Shown here piece by piece: positions 9,116 to 15,474 of a DNA stretch of 16,102 nucleotides; position 1 is the first letter of the stretch; every line of letters begins with the position of its first letter. Below the pieces are notes generated by a model. The model was not told the origin of the DNA, did not search any database, and worked only from the letters and a program-made list of their open reading frames with translations. The translations under genes were made by a program, and so were the position numbers. Origin of the DNA: JAIBAI01 sp044238875 (GTDB lineage Bacteria > Bacteroidota > Bacteroidia > M30B66); NCBI GenBank assembly GCA_044238875.1, contig JBIICM010000038.1, positions 1 to 16,102 of the forward strand. Direction: 5' to 3'.

Positions 9116-10144
9116 TCAGGGGATTGATCGCATTAATGTATTCCGCAAAAGCCATTCGGCGGCCAGAAAAATTACGGCCAGCAGCGCAAGCGGCCAGAAC
9201 TCCTCTTTTTTCTTCCTGTATTCAGTAACATCAAACCTTGTTTTTTCAAGCTGGTCAATCTGTTTATAAATGTCTTTCAATGCTTCGTGATTGGTAGCCC
9301 TGAAATACTGACCGCTGGTCATATCCGCCATTTTCTTCAGCAATGCCTCATCAATCCTTACCTCTGTGTAGCCGAAAACAAATTCACCGTTCATGCGTGT
9401 GATGGGCGAATAGGCCATGCCCCTGCTGCCGACGCCAATGGTATATACCCTGATGCCGTATTCCTTGGCAATTTCAGCTGCAGTGAGGGGTGAAACCGAC
9501 CCCACATTGTTTTCACCATCCGTAATCAGAATAATTACCTTGCCTGCCGCCTTGCTCTCGCGCAAACGGTTTACGGCAGTGGCCAGCCCCAAACCAATCG
9601 CTGTTCCGTCGGCAAGAAAGTTGGGCTCTACGCTGCTCAGCAAATTTTTTAATACCGAATGATCAATGGTAAGCGGACACTGTGTGTAAGCTTCACCTGA
9701 AAAAACCACCAGCCCGATACGATCAGCGGGCCGGCTGTCAATGAATTCAACAGCCACCGATTTAGCCGATTCAAGCCTGTTGGGTTTGAAGTCTTTGGCC
9801 AGCATACTGGGCGAAAGATCCATGGTTAACAAAATGTCGATGCCCAGTGTGCTCATATCCTGCATTGAGAGCCTTGTTTGCGGTCGTGCCAGTGCCGTTA
9901 TGATCAGCGAAATTGAAAGACAACGCAGCACAAATGGAGCATGCATGAGCCTTACAACAACTGATTTTTTCTTTCCGGCAAAACCGCTAAAGCCTGAAAT
10001 CTGAAGGTCGGGTTTGGCCCTGTGGCGGCGTTTGATATACCAGAAGATGAGCATCGGTATAATCGCAAGCAATGAAAACACCCATGGATGCGCGAAACTC
10101 ACCTGTTGCAGGTCGGGCAAGCTGTATGGCGTATTTTCAAACAC
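9116..10144 (-). CDS. batA: BatA: membrane-anchored von Willebrand factor A protein
   Basis: Protein of 342 residues with membrane helices at about 21-38 and 70-86, a VWA domain at about 100-300, and a C-terminal helix at about 317-334. The MIDAS is intact: D109-x-S111-x-S113 (DLSPS), T181 (ADGTAIG), D209 (ITDGEN). It is a paralogue of BatB, sharing the AKDFKPNRLESAK / AEDIRPNRLERAK stretch and the same helix pattern. The start is a GTG at 10144, preceded at good distance by AGGAGG inside the end of the upstream gene; the next in-frame Met (residue 31) would remove the first helix, so GTG is the credible start. It overlaps the upstream stop by 8 bp (GTGTTTGA). In Bacteroides fragilis the bat locus was linked to oxygen tolerance; the molecular partner is not known from the sequence. 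Confidence 0.92.
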   Translation of the reverse strand: MFENTPYSLPDLQQVSFAHPWVFSLLAIIPMLIFWYIKRRHRAKPDLQISGFSGFAGKKKSVVVRLMHAPFVLRCLSISLIITALARPQTRLSMQDMSTLGIDILLTMDLSPSMLAKDFKPNRLESAKSVAVEFIDSRPADRIGLVVFSGEAYTQCPLTIDHSVLKNLLSSVEPNFLADGTAIGLGLATAVNRLRESKAAGKVIILITDGENNVGSVSPLTAAEIAKEYGIRVYTIGVGSRGMAYSPITRMNGEFVFGYTEVRIDEALLKKMADMTSGQYFRATNHEALKDIYKQIDQLEKTRFDVTEYRKKKEEFWPLALLAVIFLAAEWLLRNTLMRSIP

Positions 10145-11078
10145 GGGGCTCCTCCTTTCGCTGCGGTGCAGGTTTTGTTTCGTTTACAAAACGGATGGCC
10201 TGAACAAGGCTTTGTTCATGCTCTGCTGCGGTAAGACTTAACTTTGCAAATTTCACCAGATCGGCCGCCTGAAGAATTTGTCGCAGAACGGATTCCTGCT
10301 CACTGATCACCGGATGCCTTGCACACATGCGCAGAATATCTCCGGTAGTAGATTCAAGCGCCGGAAGTTGGAATTGCTCCTCGATATAAGTCCTGAGCGT
10401 ATCAGATACAGCGGTATGATAGGCCTTTTCCTTTCCCGTCGTCCATAGCTTTTCTTCCCCTGCTTTTTGCAGGGCATTTAAGGCTTTCTCCCATGGCGGT
10501 ATGGCCGGAACAGAAGGCAGAACAGGTAGGTTCTTCTTTTTACGTCTCAGCCAAAAATAAATGCCGGCGGCAATGATGGCCGCTACAACCAATCCGGCAA
10601 AAACCCAGGGTATGTATTCGGCCAATTCAAAAGGAACTTCCTGTACATTTTTAATGTCCTTGATTGCCTGCGTTGTATCAACCGGAACCGACTTAACATT
10701 GATAACAAGCGCATCGGTAATTAAAGATATGCTGTCGCCGGCCGGTCTTATAAATGTAAAGTCAAATACAGGCAAGGTAAACAAACCGGTATCAAAGGAG
10801 GTGATCCGGATACGTTGTTTTAAAAACTGCTGACCTGAGATTGAATCTTTCAGCGTATCAATCCCTGCCCTTGAAACAATATCGAAATGAGGCCCGAGCG
10901 AGTCACTGAGCTGAGGCCAGCGTATGATTTCTTTACTCCCGGGGCGCGCTGTGAGGGTTATATTGGTTTGTTCACCGATTTTCAGCGAGTAAGTATCAGC
11001 CGTTGCTGAAACTTGCTGGGCTTCAAGCCTGAAAACTGCAAAAAGCAGCAATGTACAGATCAGCGTAAGTTGTTTCAT
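10137..11078 (-). CDS. BatD-like / DUF4381-like membrane protein of the Bat operon
   Basis: Protein of 313 residues. A signal peptide (1-20, ending EAQQ) is followed by a beta-rich extracytoplasmic domain (about 22-132; VSATADTYSLKIGEQTNITL resembles the BatD Ig-like module start), a membrane helix (about 156-177), a basic RRKKK stop-transfer, a Pro-rich linker (about 184-196) and a cytoplasmic helical domain (about 197-300). The cytoplasmic part has the pattern seen in DUF4381 proteins: a VSDTLRTYIEEQF helix, then LRQILQAADLVKFAK. It aligns with the BatD tail, so it looks like a shorter BatD paralogue. It lies between the DUF58 gene and batA, the usual place for such a protein in Bacteroidetes Bat operons, with a 4-bp overlap at its start and an 8-bp overlap at its end. 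The domain name is from memory and should be confirmed by a profile search. Confidence 0.82.
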   Translation of the reverse strand: MKQLTLICTLLLFAVFRLEAQQVSATADTYSLKIGEQTNITLTARPGSKEIIRWPQLSDSLGPHFDIVSRAGIDTLKDSISGQQFLKQRIRITSFDTGLFTLPVFDFTFIRPAGDSISLITDALVINVKSVPVDTTQAIKDIKNVQEVPFELAEYIPWVFAGLVVAAIIAAGIYFWLRRKKKNLPVLPSVPAIPPWEKALNALQKAGEEKLWTTGKEKAYHTAVSDTLRTYIEEQFQLPALESTTGDILRMCARHPVISEQESVLRQILQAADLVKFAKLSLTAAEHEQSLVQAIRFVNETKPAPQRKEEPRV

Positions 11079-11941
11079 CCCCTTTTTCTGAACAGGTTAC
11101 TGAGTGGCTGAATATAACTCCGGTCGGTTTGCAGCAAGGCATGATCAATACCTGCTTTACTGAAAATGCCTTTAAGCTGATCTTCGTGCTTACGGTAATT
11201 TACCTCATATATTTTCCTGACGGCCCTGTCGGATGTATCAATCCAACGTTTTTCTCCGCTTTCGGCATCCCTGAAATGCACAAGACCTACATCAGGCATT
11301 GTTTTCTCACGGGGGTCACAAACCCTGAGCGCAACCACATCATGTTTGCGGGAAGCAATTTTCAGGGTATCGCCGAAGCCGGTGTCCATAAAATCAGAAA
11401 GTATAAATGCAGTGCAACGTTTTTTGGTTACGTTGGTGAGAAACTTAAGTGCCTCGGAAATATTGGTGGCTGTATGTTCAGGGCGGAAATCAATGAGCTC
11501 GCGGATGATTCTCAGCACGTGCGATTTGCCTTTCTTGGGCGGGATATATTTCTCAATAATGTCACTGAAGAAAATAACACCGATCTTATCGTTGTTCTGC
11601 AGGGCTGAAAATGAAAGTACAGCGCATACTTCAGCCACAAGCTCGGCCTTGAATCTTTCGGACGTTCCAAAATTCTTTGAAGCGCTTACGTCTACCACCA
11701 GCATGATGGTAAGTTCGCGCTCTTCTTCATACACCTTCACAAAAGGGTGGTTGAGACGTGCAGTCACATTCCAGTCAATGGTGCGTACGTCGTCGCCCGG
11801 CTGGTATTCGCGCACTTCGCTGAACGACATACCCCTGCCCTTAAACGCGCTGTGATACTGCCCGCTGAACAGTTGAGACGAAAGCCCCCTGCTCTTGATT
11901 TCAAGTTTTCTGACCTTTTTGAGGAGCTCTTTGGTTTCCAT
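11075..11941 (-). CDS. DUF58 protein with VWA-like fold (MoxR partner)
   Basis: Soluble cytoplasmic protein of 288 residues with no signal peptide or membrane helix. It carries the DUF58 signature RGMSFSEVREYQPGDDVRTIDW at about 36-57, written here with position breaks as RGMSFSEVREYQ (36-47) and PGDDVRTIDW (48-57), followed by a VWA-like domain whose metal-site motif DVSAS (D84, S86, S88) is intact; a second acidic segment SDFMD lies at 182-186. DUF58 genes almost always follow a moxR gene, and here the gap is 11 bp, so it is probably a client or adaptor of the MoxR ATPase. It ends in a 4-bp overlap with the BatD-like gene. No enzyme activity is predicted. Confidence 0.92.
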   Translation of the reverse strand: METKELLKKVRKLEIKSRGLSSQLFSGQYHSAFKGRGMSFSEVREYQPGDDVRTIDWNVTARLNHPFVKVYEEERELTIMLVVDVSASKNFGTSERFKAELVAEVCAVLSFSALQNNDKIGVIFFSDIIEKYIPPKKGKSHVLRIIRELIDFRPEHTATNISEALKFLTNVTKKRCTAFILSDFMDTGFGDTLKIASRKHDVVALRVCDPREKTMPDVGLVHFRDAESGEKRWIDTSDRAVRKIYEVNYRKHEDQLKGIFSKAGIDHALLQTDRSYIQPLSNLFRKRG

Positions 11942-11946
11942 GCAAA

Positions 11947-11963
11947 AAGTACTTAAGGTACTT
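11947..11963 (-). other. Small hairpin with T-run at the moxR stop
   Basis: On the minus strand, AAGTAC and GTACTT form a perfect 6-bp stem around a 5-base loop that contains the moxR stop codon. The 3' arm runs into TTTTT just before the DUF58 start. The stem has only two G-C pairs and is too weak for a firm terminator call; it could act as a partial attenuator or an RNA-processing site between the first and second genes. Confidence 0.3.
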
Positions 11964-12939
11964 CTACGGTATTGAGTATTTCAGCAACAATCTGTTCGGT
12001 AGTAATATTCTCGGCCTCGGCTTCATAGGTTAGACCAATGCGGTGCCTGAGCACATCCATGCAAACCGCCCTGACATCTTCAGGTATCACATACCCCCTG
12101 CGGCGGATGAATGCATAAGCTTTTGCTGCAAGGGCAAGGCTGATGGAGGCGCGCGGAGAAGCCCCGAAGCTGATCAGCGGCTGATAACGCTCCAGGCCGT
12201 GATCTTTAGGGAAACGTGTGGAAAAAACGATGTCAACGATATAACGTTCAATTTTTTCGTCCATATAAACCTCCCTCACCACTTTACGGGCCCTGAGAAT
12301 CTGGTCGGGACTGATTACTTTTGAGGGTTTTGGAAACTCAGCGGCCAGGTTTTCGCGGATGATTCTTTTTTCTTCCTCTTTTCCGGGATACCCGATCACA
12401 ACCTTCAGCATAAAGCGGTCAACCTGTGCTTCGGGCAGCGGATAGGTTCCCTCCTGCTCTACAGGATTCTGCGTGGCCAGTACAAGGAAAGGTTCAGGTA
12501 ACGGAAAAGTAGTTTCCCCAATGGTTACCTGACGCTCCTGCATGGCTTCAAGTAAGGCACTCTGCACTTTGGCCGGAGCGCGGTTGATTTCATCTGCCAG
12601 AATAAAATTGGCGAAAATCGGCCCCTTACGAACAGAAAACTGCTCTTGCTTTTGGTTGTAAATCATGGTTCCGATCAGGTCAGCCGGCAACAAATCAGGG
12701 GTGAACTGGATACGGCTGAACTGCGCGTCAATGGTCTGTGAAAGGCTTTTGATGGCGAGTGTCTTGGCCAGACCCGGCACCCCCTCGAGCAGGATATGCC
12801 CATTGGCCAGCAAACCAATCAGCAGCCTGTCGAGCATATATTGCTGCCCCACTATAACCTTGTTCAGCTCAAGGTTCAGCAGTTCGATAAAGGCACTTTC
12901 TCTTTCAATTTTTTCGTTAATTTCACGTATATCAGTCAT
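11953..12939 (-). CDS. moxR: MoxR-family AAA+ ATPase, first gene of the Bat operon
   Basis: Cytoplasmic AAA+ ATPase of 328 residues, close to the usual MoxR length. The motifs are in order: the Walker A variant GVPGLAKT (53-60, the normal MoxR form), Walker B FILADE (112-117) followed by INRAP, sensor 1 ATQNP (155-159), the likely arginine finger R175 in EAQVDRF, and sensor 2 GASPRAS (259-265, R263). All residues needed for ATP hydrolysis appear present. MoxR proteins are thought to act as chaperones that remodel or load metal into VWA-domain partners, here probably the DUF58, BatA and BatB products. The frame also allows a GTG start at 12948, three codons upstream; ATG 12939 is preferred because MTDIREIN is a common kind of N-terminus and neither start has a clear ribosome site. 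It is the first gene of an eight-gene run. Confidence 0.95.
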   Translation of the reverse strand: MTDIREINEKIERESAFIELLNLELNKVIVGQQYMLDRLLIGLLANGHILLEGVPGLAKTLAIKSLSQTIDAQFSRIQFTPDLLPADLIGTMIYNQKQEQFSVRKGPIFANFILADEINRAPAKVQSALLEAMQERQVTIGETTFPLPEPFLVLATQNPVEQEGTYPLPEAQVDRFMLKVVIGYPGKEEEKRIIRENLAAEFPKPSKVISPDQILRARKVVREVYMDEKIERYIVDIVFSTRFPKDHGLERYQPLISFGASPRASISLALAAKAYAFIRRRGYVIPEDVRAVCMDVLRHRIGLTYEAEAENITTEQIVAEILNTVEVP

Positions 12940-12959
12940 GTGTTTCACATTTATGGCTG

Positions 12960-12991
12960 CAAATTAAAGATAATCCGCTAGCGCGGTCAAG
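12960..12991 (-). promoter_or_regulatory. Possible Bacteroidetes-type promoter for the moxR-bat operon
   Basis: Read on the minus strand, CTTG (12991-12988) is followed after 20 bases by TTAATTTG (12967-12960), one mismatch from the Bacteroides -7 consensus TAnnTTTG with a -33 TTG at the normal distance. An overlapping TATCTTTA (also one mismatch) is a rival -7 with shorter spacing. Transcription would start only about 10-20 bases before the moxR start codon, giving a very short leader. Confidence 0.4.
12975..12986. promoter_or_regulatory. GC-rich palindrome, candidate operator
   Basis: CGCTAGCG is a perfect 8-bp palindrome at 12976-12983, flanked by further near-symmetric bases (CCGCTAGCGCGG). 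It is a GC-rich island in an otherwise AT-rich intergenic region and lies between the proposed -33 and -7 elements of the moxR promoter, where a bound regulator would block transcription. No regulator can be named. Confidence 0.3.
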
Positions 12992-13053
12992 TATCATTTA
13001 TTTAAAAAATGTTAACGGGCCTTGTTTACAGTATTTTCAAATAATTTCACTGA

Positions 13054-13088
13054 TCACCATTCACCATTCACCGTTCATCGTTCACCAA
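13054..13088. repeat. Five-copy 7-bp tandem repeat (TCACCAT-type)
   Basis: Five head-to-tail heptamers occupy this stretch: TCACCAT, TCACCAT, TCACCGT, TCATCGT and TCACCAA. The first two are identical and the others differ by one or two bases. The array is non-coding, lies in the 199-bp divergent region between moxR and aconitase, and ends 50 bp before the aconitase start. A weak -7-like TAATTTCG follows at 13097-13104, so copy number could affect spacing to upstream elements of the aconitase promoter. Confidence 0.85.
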
Positions 13089-13138
13089 TTTTTAATTAAT
13101 TTCGCCACCGGAAACAAACCGAAAAAAGTAATTGAACC

Positions 13139-15403
13139 ATGGCATTTGACATAGAAATGATTAAGGGTGTTTACGCCCGTTTTGGAGAAAAAGTGAACGC
13201 TGCGCGCCTGCTTGCGGGCAGGCCCCTTACCCTTACCGAAAAAGTGTTGTATGCGCATCTCAGCGGAGCATTGCCATCAGCCGCCTATGAAAGAGGCAAA
13301 TCTTATGTTGATTTTAATCCTGACCGTGTAGCCATGCAGGATGCAACCGCCCAAATGGCACTTCTGCAGTTTATGCAGGCCGGAAGAAAAAAAGTTGCAG
13401 TGCCGAGCACGGTGCATTGCGACCACCTTATTCAGGCCAAAACAGGTGCTGCCACCGACCTGGCTACCGCCCTTGATGTAAACTCTGAAGTGTATAACTT
13501 TCTCGCTTCCGTTTCTGATAAGTATGGCATTGGCTTCTGGAAACCGGGAGCCGGCATTATTCACCAGGTTGTACTTGAAAATTATGCCTTCCCCGGGGGC
13601 ATGATGATCGGAACCGACAGCCATACGGTAAACGCCGGTGGTCTCGGCATGATCGCCATTGGTGTTGGTGGTGCTGACGCGGTGGATGTGATGGCCGGCA
13701 TGCCATGGGAGCTTAAGTTTCCAAAACTCATTGGCGTAAAGCTTACCGGAAAGCTCAGCGGCTGGGCTTCTTCCAAAGATGTTATTCTGAAAGTAGCCGG
13801 TATTCTTACCGTTAAAGGCGGTACCGGAGCCATACTCGAATATTTCGGACCGGGTGCCGACAGCCTTTCCTGCACAGGTAAAGGTACCATTTGCAATATG
13901 GGTGCAGAAATTGGCGCAACCACCTCCATTTTTGGTTATGATCAGAAAATGGCCGATTACCTCCGCGGAACCGACCGCGCAGATGTAGCAATTTTGGCCG
14001 ACGGCATTGCAGAACATTTACGTGGAGACGAAGAAGTGTATGCTGATCCTGCGCAATATTTCGATCAGGTGATCGAGATTAATCTTAATGAACTTGAACC
14101 GCACATCAATGGTCCATTTACTCCTGATCTTGCATGGCCGCTCAGTAAATTCGCAGCAGCCGTAAAAGAAAATAACTGGCCTGCACGCCTTGATGTTGGT
14201 TTGATCGGATCATGTACCAATTCATCCTATGAAGACATCAGCCGTTCAGCTTCTATTGCTGCACAGGCGGTTGAAAAAGGGCTGAAAACAAAATCTGAGT
14301 TTACCATTACACCCGGTTCCGAGCAGGTTCGTTACACGGTTGAAAGGGATGGTTTTTTAGGGGTATTCGATAAAATGGGAGGCGTGGTGCTGGCCAATGC
14401 CTGCGGCCCCTGTATCGGTCAGTGGGCGCGTCACGGCTCTGAGAAAGCTGAAAAAAATTCAATCATCACTTCCTTTAACCGGAATTTTGCCAAACGTAAT
14501 GATGGCAATCCCAATACACACGCATTTGTGGCCTCACCTGAACTGGTAACAGCACTTGCCATTGCCGGCGACCTCACATTTAATCCGGCTACTGATACCC
14601 TCATTAATGAGAAGGGAGAAACGGTTAAACTGGATGAGCCAAAAGGAGTTGAATTGCCCCTCAAGGGCTTTGCTGTTGAAGATGCCGGCTATCAGGCACC
14701 GGCAGAAGATGGCAGTCAAATAAAGGTAATGGTTGACCCTAACTCTGACAGGCTACAATTGCTTGATAATTTTTCGGCATGGGATGGCACCAACCTGAGC
14801 GGCCTGAAGCTACTGATCAAGGTGAAAGGTAAATGTACCACCGATCATATTTCAATGGCCGGACCATGGCTGAAATACCGTGGGCACCTCGATAATATTT
14901 CCAACAATATGCTCATTGGGGCGCTGAATTTCTTTAACGAAAAAACCGATCTGGTAAAGAATCAGTTAACCGGTGAATATGGCCCTGTTCCGGCTACGCA
15001 GCGTGCCTACAAGGCTGCCGGGATTGGTTCTGTTGTGGTAGGCGACGAGAATTACGGGGAGGGCTCTTCACGCGAACATGCTGCCATGGAACCCCGTTTT
15101 TTGGGTGTTAGGGCGGTAATTGTTAAATCATTTGCGCGGATACACGAAACCAATCTGAAAAAACAGGGCATGCTGGCCCTTACCTTCGCCAACAAGGCCG
15201 ATTATGATAAGATACGCGAAGACGATACTTTCAGCTTTACTGATCTTACTGCGTTTAGTGAGGGTAATCCGCTTACCTTGTTGATCAGCCATGCCGATCA
15301 TACCGAAGAAACCATTCAGCTGAACCATACTTACAATGCCGGTCAGATTGAATGGTTCAAAGCAGGTTCAGCCCTCAATCTGATCAAACAGCAGGTGGCC
15401 TGA
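13139..15403 (+). CDS. acn: Aconitate hydratase, mitochondrial type
   Basis: Aconitase of 754 residues, the normal length of the mitochondrial-type family and shorter than AcnA/IRP-type enzymes. It interconverts citrate and isocitrate in the TCA cycle, in the cytoplasm. The three [4Fe-4S] cysteine ligands are C359 (IGSCTNSSYED) and C422/C425 (ACGPCIGQW). Other active-site motifs are VHCDH (92-96), GTDSHT (158-163), YRGHLDNISNN (580-590) and GEGSSREHAA (640-649). The C-terminal swivel domain starts at about 545. All catalytic signatures are present, so the enzyme should be active. A mitochondrial-like aconitase is a known trait of Bacteroidetes, reported for B. fragilis. The start ATG follows an A-rich leader (gaaaaaagtaattgaacc) without a Shine-Dalgarno site, normal for this phylum. 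It is divergent from the Bat operon and appears to be a single-gene unit ending at a hairpin. Confidence 0.97.
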   Translation: MAFDIEMIKGVYARFGEKVNAARLLAGRPLTLTEKVLYAHLSGALPSAAYERGKSYVDFNPDRVAMQDATAQMALLQFMQAGRKKVAVPSTVHCDHLIQAKTGAATDLATALDVNSEVYNFLASVSDKYGIGFWKPGAGIIHQVVLENYAFPGGMMIGTDSHTVNAGGLGMIAIGVGGADAVDVMAGMPWELKFPKLIGVKLTGKLSGWASSKDVILKVAGILTVKGGTGAILEYFGPGADSLSCTGKGTICNMGAEIGATTSIFGYDQKMADYLRGTDRADVAILADGIAEHLRGDEEVYADPAQYFDQVIEINLNELEPHINGPFTPDLAWPLSKFAAAVKENNWPARLDVGLIGSCTNSSYEDISRSASIAAQAVEKGLKTKSEFTITPGSEQVRYTVERDGFLGVFDKMGGVVLANACGPCIGQWARHGSEKAEKNSIITSFNRNFAKRNDGNPNTHAFVASPELVTALAIAGDLTFNPATDTLINEKGETVKLDEPKGVELPLKGFAVEDAGYQAPAEDGSQIKVMVDPNSDRLQLLDNFSAWDGTNLSGLKLLIKVKGKCTTDHISMAGPWLKYRGHLDNISNNMLIGALNFFNEKTDLVKNQLTGEYGPVPATQRAYKAAGIGSVVVGDENYGEGSSREHAAMEPRFLGVRAVIVKSFARIHETNLKKQGMLALTFANKADYDKIREDDTFSFTDLTAFSEGNPLTLLISHADHTEETIQLNHTYNAGQIEWFKAGSALNLIKQQVA

Positions 15404-15418
15404 ACATAATTTTCTACC

Positions 15419-15461
15419 CGGTGTTCAGGTAGGATAATTGAACAGCGCTTTTTTTGTTTTT
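15419..15461 (+). terminator. Likely intrinsic terminator after aconitase
   Basis: TGTTCA (15422-15427) pairs perfectly with TGAACA (15439-15444). The stem extends by one G-T pair on the inside and by CG/CG on the outside after a G-G mismatch, with a loop of about 9-11 bases. It is followed by seven T, a G and five more T (15449-15461). It starts 16 bp after the aconitase stop and ends 13 bp before the next start codon, so it separates the two plus-strand genes. Confidence 0.62.
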
Positions 15462-15474
15462 AAAATAATTCCCT

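Noticed and set aside
11129..11855. Two plus-strand open frames of 159 and 169 codons opposite the DUF58 gene
   Set aside because: They overlap each other and a strong DUF58 match, and show no signal, domain or start site of their own.
13054..13088. CRISPR array
   Set aside because: The units are 7 bp with no spacers, and no cas genes are in the window; it is a simple tandem repeat.
13277..14017. A 246-codon open frame on the minus strand opposite aconitase
   Set aside because: It has no recognisable domain, lies wholly inside a fully conserved aconitase gene, and its composition (Cys, His and Gly runs) is that of an antisense shadow.
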